Notes: a model not told the origin generated them from the sequence alone. DNA of 35,490 bases from Clostridia bacterium (GCA_017522345.1 JAFWZN010000001.1:1-35490), one strand, 5' to 3'; shown: positions 7,400 through 15,514, counted from the stretch's first letter. Made by a program: numbers and translations.

Positions 7400-8647
7400 T
7401 TGATTATGCCGGTTTTCCCTGGCTTAGCGCCTTCTGATATCTATCTGCCCGCAGCGCATATTGATTTAAACAAATGGGCTGTCGTGGCATGTGATCAGTT
7501 CACCTCTCAGATAGAATATTGGCAGGAAGTTGAAAAGGAAGTGGGCGACGCGCCCTCGACGCTTCGCATGATTCTTCCGGAAATTTATTTGAACGAGGCA
7601 TCCGCCAATATTCCCGGCATCCACGCCTCCATGCGCAGATATCTGAAATCCGGCGTTTTGGAGAAAAAAGTGGAAAACGGCTTTGTGCTCACCGAACGCA
7701 CCACCGAATCGGGCGTGCGTCTGGGGCTCATTGCCGCAATTGACTTAAATGCCTACGACTATACGCCCGGCGCAAAGCCGCTCATCCGCGCGACCGAGGG
7801 CACGATCGTCGAACGAATTCCCGTGCGCGTCCGCATCCGCGAAGGAGCGCTTTTGGAAAGCCCGCACGTCATGGTTTTGATTGACGACGCGGGAAAAACC
7901 GTCATCGAAAAAGCGTATGAGCGCGTAAAGGATACCGCCCCTTTGTATGACACCCCCCTTATGTTGAACGGCGGCCGTCTGCGCGGCTGGGCTATTGAGA
8001 AAACGGAGGAGCTTAAGCGGATTGCTTCAGCGCTTCAGGCGCTCAATGCCAAGGCAAACGGCTTTCTCTACGCCGTGGGCGACGGAAACCATTCCCTTGC
8101 CACCGCTAAAGCCTGCTGGACGAGGCTTCACGCCAAGCTTTCGCCCGAGGAGCAGGAAACACACCCGGCAAGGTATGCGCTTACCGAAATTGTGAATCTG
8201 CATTCGGACGCCCTGATCTTCGAGCCGATTCACAGAGCGCTGTTCCATGCGGATTACGAGGATTTAGTGAACAAGTTCGCCGCCTACGCTGAAGGCCGAG
8301 GCTTTGCCCTTTCGGAAGGCGACGACGTCCGCTTTGTTGCGGGCGGCAAGGAAACGGGCGTTTCCATCAAGGGTGCGGAGGGCGTTTTGCCTGTCGCCAT
8401 CCTTCAGCCGTTCCTTGACGATTACATTAAAGCCAATAAAAACGTCGAGATCGACTATATTCATGGCGAGGATGCGGTGAAATCCTTGGCCGAAAACGGA
8501 GATACCACAGGAATTCTTTTGAAATCCATTGACAAAAAATCCCTCTTCCCGTCCATCGCCTCCGAAGGCGTTCTTCCGAGAAAAACCTTCTCCATGGGCG
8601 AAGCGTGGGAAAAGAGATACTATATGGAGTGCAGAAGGATTCTGTAA
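7400..8647 (+). CDS. DUF1015 family protein in the serine operon
   Basis: This 415-residue protein belongs to DUF1015. The diagnostic motif, usually ADGHHRYETA, appears as GDGNHSLATAKACW (227-240). It begins PVFPGLAPSDIYLPAAHIDLNKWAVVACDQFTSQ. I know of no firm biochemical function for the family. Its place as third gene behind serC and serA, 11 nt after serA and before a terminator, suggests a role with phosphoserine or serine, such as the missing last step or a serine kinase; this is inference. The start is TTG at 7400 (5 nt after GGAG) or ATG at 7406 (11 nt after it), differing by two residues. No signal peptide or membrane segment is seen. Confidence 0.85.
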   Translation: MIMPVFPGLAPSDIYLPAAHIDLNKWAVVACDQFTSQIEYWQEVEKEVGDAPSTLRMILPEIYLNEASANIPGIHASMRRYLKSGVLEKKVENGFVLTERTTESGVRLGLIAAIDLNAYDYTPGAKPLIRATEGTIVERIPVRVRIREGALLESPHVMVLIDDAGKTVIEKAYERVKDTAPLYDTPLMLNGGRLRGWAIEKTEELKRIASALQALNAKANGFLYAVGDGNHSLATAKACWTRLHAKLSPEEQETHPARYALTEIVNLHSDALIFEPIHRALFHADYEDLVNKFAAYAEGRGFALSEGDDVRFVAGGKETGVSIKGAEGVLPVAILQPFLDDYIKANKNVEIDYIHGEDAVKSLAENGDTTGILLKSIDKKSLFPSIASEGVLPRKTFSMGEAWEKRYYMECRRIL

Positions 8648-8650
8648 AAG

Positions 8651-8680
8651 AAAAACGCGCTTTGAAAGGCGCGTTTTTTA
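8651..8680 (+). terminator. Rho-independent terminator of the serine operon
   Basis: The arms AAAAACGCGC (8651-8660) and GCGCGTTTTT (8669-8678) form a perfect 10-bp stem around an 8-nt loop, ending in a six-T run. It lies 3 nt after the DUF1015 stop. Confidence 0.9.
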
Positions 8681-8751
8681 TGCCCTTGGAAGGATAAATA
8701 GATGCATATGTCGAATAAATGCGAAAAACCCACGTTCGGAGGCAATGATTT

Positions 8752-10104
8752 GTGCGCAGTTGGCCTGAAAAGTTTTTAAGCGAGATTCAAGAAATTCTAA
8801 AAGAGGAATACGATGCGTTTCTTGCCGCTATGGAGCGCGAAAGCGCCCATGCCATGAGACTCAACCCCCTTAGGAAGGACGCAGAGGATTGCGCCCGTCC
8901 GTTTATGCGGGGAGACAGCGTTTTGTGGGAAGAAAACGGAAAATACGTGCGCTTAGGCGCTCGTCCCGGCGCGTCGCTTGCGCATGCCGCCGGCGCGTTT
9001 TACATGCAGGATCCTTCCGCCATGAGCCCGGTCGCCGTTTTGAACCCTAAGCCCGGCGAACGGGTTTTGGATCTTTGCGCCGCGCCCGGCGGCAAAAGCG
9101 GGCAGATTGCGGGACGGATGATGGGCAAAGGCTTTCTTCTATCCAACGAAATTGAGTTTTCCCGCGCGCGCATACTGCTGGGCAATCTGGAGCGGCTGGG
9201 CTTTTTAAACACATGCATTACAAGCTGCGACGCAAACGCGCTTGCAAACGCCCTTCCCGGCTTTTTCGACGCGGTGCTCGTAGACGCTCCGTGCTCGGGA
9301 GAGGGCATATTCAGGCGCGATCCCAACGCCGTTTTGGAGTGGTCGGAGAATGCGCCCTTCGGGTGCGCCGAGCGGCAGGCGGAGATTCTGGATAACGCCG
9401 CAAAGCTTTTAAGACCCGGCGGACGCATGGTATATTCCACCTGCACATTCAATCGGTACGAAAACGAAAAAACAATCGAAGCGTTTTTATCAAGGCATCC
9501 CGAATTTGAGGCGGGTGAATTCACGCTTGCAGGCGTGGGCCGTTCCGTAAACGGCAGTATTCGTCTCTGGCCGCACAAAATCGACGGCGAAGGACATTTC
9601 GCTGCGCTTCTTATAAAGACGGACGGAAAAGACGGAAAATACCCTGTCAATTCAGAAACCAAGGGCGCGGACAGCGCGAGGATGCTTCTTGAAAAGGATG
9701 CGTTCTGCGGCAATTTTGACGGTGTTTTCCACTTTGGCGGCGACCAGCTGAGCCTGCTTCCTGCGGAAGCGCCGGATATCCGGCTTTTATCCGGAAAAGG
9801 CGTGCGCCTTCTTCGCGCGGGGCTTCCCCTGTGCAAGGTCGGAAAAGGTTTCGTCGTTCCCGATCACGCGCTGGCTATGGCGATGAGGACGGAGGACGCG
9901 GGGCGTGTATTCGACATGGATGAAGCAACGGCGGCTAAATTCATGGAAGGCGAAGAGATTGCAGCCGAAGCCGAAAAGGGCTGGACGCTCATGACCTATA
10001 AAAATATGCCCCTCGGCTGGGGCAAGGCCAGCCAAGGGGCGATTAAGAACCATCTGCCCAAGGGACTTCGGCGCAGAAACGCGCATTGGAGCGAGATGGA
10101 GTAA
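8752..10104 (+). CDS. rsmF: RsmF/NOP-family rRNA (cytosine-C5)-methyltransferase
   Basis: This 450-residue SAM-dependent RNA m5C methyltransferase of the NOL1/NOP2/Sun family probably modifies 16S rRNA, like RsmF/YebU. The N-terminal part contains MRLNPL. The Rossmann domain shows VLDLCAAPGGKSGQIAG (105-121), LVDAPCSGEGIFRRD with Cys181, and MVYSTCTFNRYENEKTI with the catalytic Cys231. The C-terminal ~130 residues form the RNA-binding part, ending in the PUA-like PLGWGKASQGAIKNHLPKGLRR, as in longer Firmicute RsmF proteins. The start is GTG at 8752, 9 nt after CGGAGG. It follows the serine terminator, so it has its own transcript, but I could not define a promoter. It ends convergent with the BaiN-like gene. 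Confidence 0.9.
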   Translation: MRSWPEKFLSEIQEILKEEYDAFLAAMERESAHAMRLNPLRKDAEDCARPFMRGDSVLWEENGKYVRLGARPGASLAHAAGAFYMQDPSAMSPVAVLNPKPGERVLDLCAAPGGKSGQIAGRMMGKGFLLSNEIEFSRARILLGNLERLGFLNTCITSCDANALANALPGFFDAVLVDAPCSGEGIFRRDPNAVLEWSENAPFGCAERQAEILDNAAKLLRPGGRMVYSTCTFNRYENEKTIEAFLSRHPEFEAGEFTLAGVGRSVNGSIRLWPHKIDGEGHFAALLIKTDGKDGKYPVNSETKGADSARMLLEKDAFCGNFDGVFHFGGDQLSLLPAEAPDIRLLSGKGVRLLRAGLPLCKVGKGFVVPDHALAMAMRTEDAGRVFDMDEATAAKFMEGEEIAAEAEKGWTLMTYKNMPLGWGKASQGAIKNHLPKGLRRRNAHWSEME

Positions 10105-10138
10105 ACGGACCCAAAATGCGGCCATATGATACCGTAGA

Positions 10139-10201
10139 GACACCCGTCCTCGGGTGTCCGCACGCGAAAACAGAATGTGCGGACACTTCGGGGGAGTGTC
10201 C
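10139..10201. repeat. Nested overlapping hairpins (REP-like) between convergent genes
   Basis: Three perfect inverted repeats share arms: GACACCCG(10139-10146)/CGGGTGTC(10151-10158) with loop TCCT; GTGTCCGCAC(10154-10163)/GTGCGGACAC(10177-10186) with a 13-nt loop; and GGACACT(10181-10187)/AGTGTCC(10195-10201) with a 7-nt loop. The end of each stem overlaps the start of the next, so the structures compete. There is no T-run typical of an intrinsic terminator. It may be a REP/BIME-like element or a bidirectional transcription barrier. Confidence 0.7.
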
Positions 10202-10219
10202 CTGCGATTTTTATTGTAT

Positions 10220-11467
10220 TCAGGATTCCGCCGCGCTTTTTCCGGCGAGCGCGCCGGTTGAAAACGCAATCTGCAGGTTGAAACCACCGGTTAGAGCGTC
10301 CACATCGATGACTTCGCCTGCGAAATAGAGGCCGCGTATGATCTTGGATTCAAGGGTCGAGGGGTTAATGGATTTGACTTCCACGCCGCCTCTTGTGATG
10401 ATGGCTTCGTTTAAGCCTCTGAAGCCCTTGACCGTAAGCGGAAGATTTTTAAGAAGCTTTACGATGGTCTTTCGCTCCTGCGCCGTTACGGAGTGGATGG
10501 GCGCATAGGGCGAAATGTCGGCAAGCTCCAGAATTTTCATGCCCAGCGCATGGAGAGTGAGCCCGTCCATGCAGGTGAACAGCTGTTTTCTTTGCATTTC
10601 GGCAAAATCGCGCAGGATGCGCGTTTCAAGCTGGCCTTCGTCCAGCGCGGGCTTTAGGTCGATATACAATTTTACGCCCTTTGCGGAATCGGGCAGAAGG
10701 CTTGAAAGCGACAGAACCAGCGGCCCCGATACGCCGAAGTGCGTGAACAGCATTTCGCCCTGCTCTTTGTAGAGCTTTTTCATTTTTCCGTTTTTCTCGG
10801 CGAATGCGGATAGGGAAACGTTTTTAAGCGTCAGCCCCATCAAATCCTTCGGCCAGCTTTCCTCGGTTTCGATGGGCGTAAGCGCCGGGCGGCAGGGATA
10901 GATCGCGTGGCCCAGCTCCTTTGCAAAGCGGTGACCGTCGCCGGTTGAGCCGGTGGACGCGTAGCTGACTCCGCCGGTTGCAATGATGACCTTGTCGGCA
11001 TATACTGTTTCGCCGTTTTCCGTTTCAAGGCCGATGATTTGATCGTCATCGGTCAGAACACGCTTAACGGGGGTGTTTAAGCGAATGGTTACGCCCAGGC
11101 GCCTGATTTCGCGCTCCAATGCGTTTGTAATGTCGCTTGCGTGGTCGCTTTCAGGAAAAACGCGTTCGCCGCGCTCGGTTTTGAGCTTTACGCCTGCGTT
11201 TTCAATAAGCTCCATTAGCCCCGTATTGTCAAGACAGGCGAAGGACGCATAGAGAAAGCGCGGATTCCGAACGATGTTTTTCATGAATTCGTCCGCTTCC
11301 GCCGCGTTCGTCACGTTGCAGCGGCCTTTGCCGGTAATGTAGATTTTCTTTCCAAGCTTTTCGTTTTTTTCATAAAGCGTCACGCGCGCGCCGTTTTTCG
11401 CGGCATAAAGCGCGGCCATAATGCCTGCCGCGCCTCCGCCGATTACAAGAATTTTTGTGCTTGCCAT
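10220..11467 (-). CDS. BaiN/HI0933-family NAD(P)/FAD-dependent oxidoreductase
   Basis: This 415-residue flavoprotein of the HI0933/YhiN/BaiN family has the FAD-binding GGGAAG (10-15) and the family signature GKKIYITGKGRCNVTNA (about 41-57). It also has a second conserved segment, VIIATGGVSYASTGSTGDGHRFAKELGH, and a C-terminal LYFAGEVIDVDALTGGFNLQIAFSTGALAG. Members are widespread; one was linked to flavin-dependent reduction of bile-acid intermediates, but the physiological substrate is usually unknown and should not be transferred. The ATG lies 3 nt downstream of the RpiR stop, with CGGAG before it, so the two form one transcript. The 3' end faces the hairpin nest and convergent rsmF. Confidence 0.9.
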   Translation of the reverse strand: MASTKILVIGGGAAGIMAALYAAKNGARVTLYEKNEKLGKKIYITGKGRCNVTNAAEADEFMKNIVRNPRFLYASFACLDNTGLMELIENAGVKLKTERGERVFPESDHASDITNALEREIRRLGVTIRLNTPVKRVLTDDDQIIGLETENGETVYADKVIIATGGVSYASTGSTGDGHRFAKELGHAIYPCRPALTPIETEESWPKDLMGLTLKNVSLSAFAEKNGKMKKLYKEQGEMLFTHFGVSGPLVLSLSSLLPDSAKGVKLYIDLKPALDEGQLETRILRDFAEMQRKQLFTCMDGLTLHALGMKILELADISPYAPIHSVTAQERKTIVKLLKNLPLTVKGFRGLNEAIITRGGVEVKSINPSTLESKIIRGLYFAGEVIDVDALTGGFNLQIAFSTGALAGKSAAES

Positions 11468-11470
11468 AGC

Positions 11471-12337
11471 TTATTCTCCGGGCTTTCCGAGATATACGCG
11501 GTACTCGGACCAGATATCTTCCATTTTCTGGAAATACTCGGTCACCTGCGTTCTGCGGCGCTGGGAAAGCGCGACGATGAGCGCGTTAATGAGGGACAGG
11601 GGAGCGGCCATGGAGTCTACGAAGGAAGCCATGTCGCTTTTTGCCATCAGGCAGTAATTGGCCTCGGTGTGAAGCGGAGAAAGCGGGCCGTCCGTGATGG
11701 CGATTAAGGTTGCGCCGCGGGAACGGGCGAATTTCATGGCCTTAACCGTATGGCTCGTATAGCGGGGGAAGGAAATGCCCAAAAGCACGTCCTCGTCGCT
11801 GATACGCGCAACCTGCTCAAAAACGTCGGAAACGCCGCTGGTTACGGTGTGAACATTGGGGAAAATAAAGTTTAAGTAATGACCCAAAAATTCCGCGAGA
11901 GGCGCGCTTGCGCGAAGACCCAATACGTAAATGTTTCTGGCCTCAAGCATGCTTTCGATGACGGAATCAAAGGTGTTTAAATCCAGCTCGTCGAGGGTGG
12001 AGCGGATGTTCTGGATGTCGGTTTTGAGGACCTTGTTGAGCACCTGCGCATGCCCCATGTCGCCCGTCATTTCAAGGCGCTGCGTGGCGGTCAGGCGGTG
12101 GCGGATCAATTCCTGAAGCGCTTTTTGAAGCTGCGGATATCCGTCGTAGCCAAGGGCGGCTGCAAAGCGGACGACCGTGGACTCTGAAACGCCCACGTAT
12201 TCGCCAAGGCGCGAGGCGGTCATAAAGGCGGCCTTGTCATAATGGGAAACAATGCATTCTGCGATTCTTCGGTGGCTTTTAGATAAACGCTTTCCGCTGT
12301 GATTTAATCTTTGCAGAAGCTCCTGTGCGTTGTCCAT
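11471..12337 (-). CDS. MurR/RpiR-family transcriptional regulator
   Basis: This 288-residue regulator has an N-terminal HTH_6 domain (about 1-75; KSHRRIAECIVSHYDKAAFMTASRLGEYVGVSESTVVRFAAALGYDGY) and a C-terminal SIS sugar-phosphate-binding domain (about 115-250; NIYVLGLRASAPLAEFLGHYL, DVLLGISFPRYTSHTVKAMKFARSRGA, IAITDGPLSPL). RpiR proteins usually sense phosphosugars and control sugar or amino-sugar genes. The ATG at 12337 is 7 nt after GGAGGA; an in-frame TTG at 12355 lies upstream of that site and is rejected. It leads the transcript to the flavoprotein and diverges from the MATE gene. No sugar genes adjoin, so its regulon is unclear; the shared intergenic region is the likely place for operators. 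Confidence 0.92.
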   Translation of the reverse strand: MDNAQELLQRLNHSGKRLSKSHRRIAECIVSHYDKAAFMTASRLGEYVGVSESTVVRFAAALGYDGYPQLQKALQELIRHRLTATQRLEMTGDMGHAQVLNKVLKTDIQNIRSTLDELDLNTFDSVIESMLEARNIYVLGLRASAPLAEFLGHYLNFIFPNVHTVTSGVSDVFEQVARISDEDVLLGISFPRYTSHTVKAMKFARSRGATLIAITDGPLSPLHTEANYCLMAKSDMASFVDSMAAPLSLINALIVALSQRRRTQVTEYFQKMEDIWSEYRVYLGKPGE

Positions 12338-12394
12338 GGGCGTATCCTCCGTCAAATTGCTAAAAATTCATTCATTGCATACGTTATTAGCATT

Positions 12395-12423
12395 ATTCTA
12401 CACCAAAATCCTAAAAAATGCAA
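12395..12423 (-). promoter_or_regulatory. Possible promoter of the RpiR-flavoprotein transcript
   Basis: On the - strand, TTGCAT (12418-12423) and TAGAAT (12395-12400) are separated by 17 nt. The -10 matches consensus at 5 of 6, the -35 only at 3 of 6. The placement leaves a leader of about 50 nt before the ATG at 12337. Confidence 0.45.
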
Positions 12424-12490
12424 GAGGGTTTTTAGAAAACATCAAAATTTTGTCGATATGCATGAAATGACGGCAGATTTGAATGTTTTA

Positions 12491-12530
12491 ATGAAAAGAA
12501 CAATTCATTTTCATCATAGAAAATGTTTCA
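12491..12530. promoter_or_regulatory. Candidate operator: cluster of TGAAAA/TTTTCA half-sites
   Basis: Between the divergent RpiR and MATE genes lie ATGAAAA (12491-12497) with its inverse TTTTCAT (12508-12514), CATTTTC (12506-12512) with GAAAATG (12519-12525), and GAAA-ATG-TTTC at 12519-12529. RpiR-family operators are often palindromes with GAAA/TTTC arms. The cluster lies just upstream of the MATE promoter, so it could control both directions. Binding is inferred. Confidence 0.45.
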
Positions 12531-12542
12531 ACACAATGTTGA

Positions 12543-12571
12543 TAGACGGGAAAACGGATTTCATATATAAT
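12543..12571 (+). promoter_or_regulatory. Promoter of the MATE-GNAT pair
   Basis: A perfect TATAAT (12566-12571) is preceded, 17 nt upstream, by TAGACG (12543-12548), a 4 of 6 match. TTGATA at 12539-12544 is closer to consensus but would need a 21-nt spacer. The in-frame ATG at 12570 overlaps the -10, which rules it out as the start of the exporter. Confidence 0.6.
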
Positions 12572-12608
12572 GTATAGGCGACAGAAGATAACGGAGGAAT
12601 TTCTCAAA

Positions 12609-13991
12609 ATGAGCTATCCGCTTTGCTCCAAGGAGGAAAAACGCGCCTTTTATAAAAACGCGTTGAAGGTCACGCTTCCGATTGCGTTTCAGAATTTCAT
12701 GGATGCATGCGTGAACTCGGCCGACGTCATCATGCTGATGCTGGTTGGACTGACCGAGCAGGCGGCTTCTTCGCTTGCGGGGCAGGTTGCGTTTGTTTTG
12801 AACATGCTTTTATTCGGCCTGTCGTCCGGCGCGTCGGTGCTATCGGCGCAGTATTGGGGCGTTCGCGATAAAAGATCGATTGAGCGCGTAATGGCGATTG
12901 CGCTAAAAATTTCCGTATCCACGGGATTGCTTGTGACGCTTGCGGCGCTGTTTGCGCCAAGGGGCATCATGCGCATTTTTACCGACGACCTCGGCATGAT
13001 AGAAGCCGGCGCAAAATATCTGCGCGCAATCAGCCCGAGCTATGTGCTTTCAAGCTTTGTGGTTGTGTATTTGGCGGTCATGCGCTCTGTTGAGCGCGTC
13101 AGGATGAGCGCGATCGTGCATTCAAGCGCGGTTGTTGTGAATGTTATATTAAACGCATGCTTTATTTTCGGGTTCGGGTTCTTCCCCAAATTGGGAATCA
13201 CAGGCGTTGCGCTGGCGACAACGATTACACGCGTTCTTGAAGCGGGCGTATGTGCGGCGGACACGCTTCTGACCGACGGCGTTCGCGTTCGAATCAGGGA
13301 CTTCTTTGAAAAAAACAAGCAGCTGTTTTCGGATTTCATGAAGTTTTCCCTGCCTGCCGCAGCCAATGATATGGTGTGGGGCCTTGCTTTCAGCGTGTAT
13401 TCAGTGATTTTGGGCCACTTGAGTGAAAACATTGTTTCCGCCAACGCGGTTGCAAGCGTGGTTAGAAATCTCGCGACGGTCGTGTGCTTTGGCGTGGCGT
13501 CCGCGGCTGCGATTATACTTGGAAACGCCATGGGCGCAGGCAAGCTGGAGGAAGCGCGCGTATATGGGAAGCGGTTTGCCCATCTCGCCGTCTGGACGGC
13601 GCTTGTGGGCGGCGCGCTGATTCTGCTGATTCGCCCCTTGGTGCTTTCGGGCGTTCACTTAATGGTTCAGAATGCAAACTCCGTGGTGCTTCACGAAGTC
13701 AATCTGATGCTATTAATCAACGCCTACTACGTCATGGGTCAGTCGGTCAATACGATGATGGTCTGCGCGATTTTCCGCGCGGGCGGCGACGTCAAATTCG
13801 GCCTCGTGTGCGATTTCCTGTCGATGTGGATCTACGCCGTTCCGATCGGCCTTTTCGCGGCGTTCGTTCTGAAGCTTCCCGAAATGTGGGTGTATTTCAT
13901 TTTGTGCCTGGACGAATTTGTGAAAATGCCCGTGATCATCCGCCATTACAAAAAGGGACAGTGGGCGAAAAACATTACGCGTACATTCTGA
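12609..13991 (+). CDS. MATE-family multidrug/toxin exporter
   Basis: This 460-residue integral membrane protein of the MATE (NorM/DinF) superfamily probably exports cationic or toxic compounds using a Na+ or H+ gradient. About 12 hydrophobic segments form two homologous halves. Family marks are TLPIAFQNFMDACVNSADVIMLMLVG at the N-terminus, GLSSGASVLSAQYWGVRDKRSIERV in the first half, and ASAAAIILGNAMGAGKLEEARVYGKRFA in the second. The ATG at 12609 follows GGAGG at 12593-12597 by 11 nt. A GNAT gene follows 11 nt after the stop, so the two are probably co-transcribed. Substrate unknown. Confidence 0.9.
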   Translation: MSYPLCSKEEKRAFYKNALKVTLPIAFQNFMDACVNSADVIMLMLVGLTEQAASSLAGQVAFVLNMLLFGLSSGASVLSAQYWGVRDKRSIERVMAIALKISVSTGLLVTLAALFAPRGIMRIFTDDLGMIEAGAKYLRAISPSYVLSSFVVVYLAVMRSVERVRMSAIVHSSAVVVNVILNACFIFGFGFFPKLGITGVALATTITRVLEAGVCAADTLLTDGVRVRIRDFFEKNKQLFSDFMKFSLPAAANDMVWGLAFSVYSVILGHLSENIVSANAVASVVRNLATVVCFGVASAAAIILGNAMGAGKLEEARVYGKRFAHLAVWTALVGGALILLIRPLVLSGVHLMVQNANSVVLHEVNLMLLINAYYVMGQSVNTMMVCAIFRAGGDVKFGLVCDFLSMWIYAVPIGLFAAFVLKLPEMWVYFILCLDEFVKMPVIIRHYKKGQWAKNITRTF

Positions 13992-14002
13992 GGAGGAAAA
14001 AC

Positions 14003-14497
14003 GTGGTTTCTGTCAGAAAAACGCAGGCGCGAGACGTAAAAGCGCTCTGGGAAATCCAGACAAACGCGTTTATGCCGCTGTATGAAAGATACAAGGATCA
14101 GGGAAATCCCGCTCTTCGCGACGAAACGGATATTTCAAGGCGCTTGGGCAGCGAGTATTTTTCCTGCTTCACGATATTTGTGGAAGATAAAATTGTCGGC
14201 GGGCTCTGGTATAAGGTCAAGGGTTCATGCGTCGGGGAAGAGACGCTGGGCGATGGGAAATATTACCTTCAAAGGGTATTTATTGCGCCCGACATGCAGT
14301 CAAAAGGCATTGCGCAAAGGGCAATCCTGGAATCGGAAGCGTATTTTGAGGACGCAAAAACGTTCCTTGTGGATTTTCCGGAAGATCTTCAGAAAAACAG
14401 AAGATGCTATGAAAAAGCCGGATACCGCGACACGGGTATGCGCGTAGAGGTGCAAAAAGGGCTTGTGCTTGCGTGCTTTGAAAAGAAAGTGGGATAA
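14003..14497 (+). CDS. GNAT-family N-acetyltransferase
   Basis: This 164-residue GNAT protein would transfer an acetyl group from acetyl-CoA to an amine. Motif A is YYLQRVFIAPDMQSKGIAQRAILESE (Q-x-x-G-x-A pyrophosphate loop QSKGIA), and the C-terminal NRRCYEKAGYRDTG is the family's usual end of the fold. The GTG at 14003 is preceded 5 nt away by AGGAGGA (13991-13997). The open frame extends upstream through the MATE gene, but that part is a shadow of the exporter. A role in acetylating a substrate also handled by the MATE pump is possible but unproven. A terminator follows directly. Confidence 0.85.
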   Translation: MVSVRKTQARDVKALWEIQTNAFMPLYERYKDQGNPALRDETDISRRLGSEYFSCFTIFVEDKIVGGLWYKVKGSCVGEETLGDGKYYLQRVFIAPDMQSKGIAQRAILESEAYFEDAKTFLVDFPEDLQKNRRCYEKAGYRDTGMRVEVQKGLVLACFEKKVG

Positions 14498-14539
14498 AAA
14501 ACATCCGCCTGCGAAAAAAAAGCATGGCGGATATTTTTT
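14496..14539. terminator. Bidirectional rho-independent terminator
   Basis: ATCCGCC (14503-14509) pairs with GGCGGAT (14526-14532) around a loop containing an A-run. A six-T run follows on the + strand (14534-14539), and A6 at 14496-14501 gives a T6 run on the - strand. It can end both the GNAT transcript and the convergent gene at 14575. Confidence 0.8.
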
Positions 14540-14574
14540 GGTTGGGGACGATGCCGCATTATCCCGGACGCTGT

Positions 14575-15420
14575 TTATTCTATTGTCAAATGATTTACAA
14601 GCGCCTGTATCCATTCGGTTGAGTCCTTTTTGCGCTTGTCTGTCGTTCTCCAATCGTCGGACAGGGGAAAGTGTATTTTATCGTTTGCATCTTTTCCGAA
14701 ATCCCATGCGCCGTCCTGTGCGCGGTTTTCAATCAGCCAGTCGCGGACAAACTGAAGATGGCTTTTTGCGCTTTTGTACCTTGCCAAAAGTTCAATCGCG
14801 TCAAGATAGCGGACGGTTTCTCTTGACGCAAATTCCTCGGGCAAGATGCATAATGGTCTTTCGTATATGTAATAGATGCCGTCCTTTTTTGAAAGCGCGT
14901 ATTTGACGAGCGCTGTTTCGGTTTTTTCGTCAAGGCATCCCGAGACCAGGGAAATGGGATAGAAATTCATAAAATCAATCAGCCGACTGCCGCAGGGCTT
15001 CATGCCGAGGATATCGCGGTAAGCGGAAACATATCGGTCATGGTCATAAATACCGCCTGAAAAGGCTTCCATAATGATTTTTGCCCATTGATCGGCAGTT
15101 TTGTTTGCCGCTGCATTTTTACTTGTAAACCGACGAATCCAAGCGGCGAGAATGAGGGATGTAAAGATGTCCCAGTCGTGCACCTTTTCCGCGCGGTCGG
15201 GAATTCTGTTTTTTCCTGTCAGGCAGTCGTTCATGTAGGACAGGGCTTTTTGAACGCATTTATCTTCCCCGGTGAACCCGAGCCTTTCCAGCCGCCTGAG
15301 CGCCTGTTCGGTCGTAATCGGCGCGCCGTAAAACTTCGAAAGCGAATGAAAACAGCCCCATTTGCCGTCTGGCTCCTGAAGGGCAAGGATCATCTTTGCC
15401 CATTTTCCGTCTTTGTGCAT
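14575..15420 (-). CDS. Predicted alpha-alpha-toroid (terpenoid cyclase/prenyltransferase-like) protein
   Basis: This 281-residue protein of unknown function has two QW-like repeats of the squalene-cyclase/prenyltransferase toroid type: LQEPDGKWGCF (14-24) and ENRAQDGAWDFG (231-242). Both fit the Qx3-4GxW pattern. The sequence between is mainly helical. The DXDD and DCTAE catalytic motifs of squalene-hopene cyclases are not evident, and it is less than half their length, so cyclase activity is unlikely; it may be a single-domain binding toroid. The ATG at 15420 follows AGGAGG. It lies downstream of the gyrA terminator without a clear promoter. No isoprenoid genes adjoin. The fold is a moderate-confidence inference; the function is unknown. 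Confidence 0.65.
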   Translation of the reverse strand: MHKDGKWAKMILALQEPDGKWGCFHSLSKFYGAPITTEQALRRLERLGFTGEDKCVQKALSYMNDCLTGKNRIPDRAEKVHDWDIFTSLILAAWIRRFTSKNAAANKTADQWAKIIMEAFSGGIYDHDRYVSAYRDILGMKPCGSRLIDFMNFYPISLVSGCLDEKTETALVKYALSKKDGIYYIYERPLCILPEEFASRETVRYLDAIELLARYKSAKSHLQFVRDWLIENRAQDGAWDFGKDANDKIHFPLSDDWRTTDKRKKDSTEWIQALVNHLTIE

Positions 15421-15466
15421 GTGTTTCCTCCTGATCGACGGCGGAAAAAATTTCTGTGGTTAAGTG

Positions 15467-15508
15467 AAAACGAAACGGAGTTGTCTTGATGAATGGACAA
15501 CTCCGTTT
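15467..15508 (-). terminator. Rho-independent terminator of gyrA
   Basis: AAACGGAGTTGTC (15473-15485) and GACAACTCCGTTT (15496-15508) form a perfect 13-bp stem with a 10-nt loop. On the - strand it is followed by CGTTTT, and it begins 7 nt after the gyrA stop. Confidence 0.85.
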
Positions 15509-15514
15509 ATGATT

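Noticed and set aside
13484..14002. Upstream extension of the GNAT frame through the MATE gene
   Set aside because: The MATE frame is clearly coding here. The GTG at 14003 has an AGGAGGA site and begins the GNAT homology.
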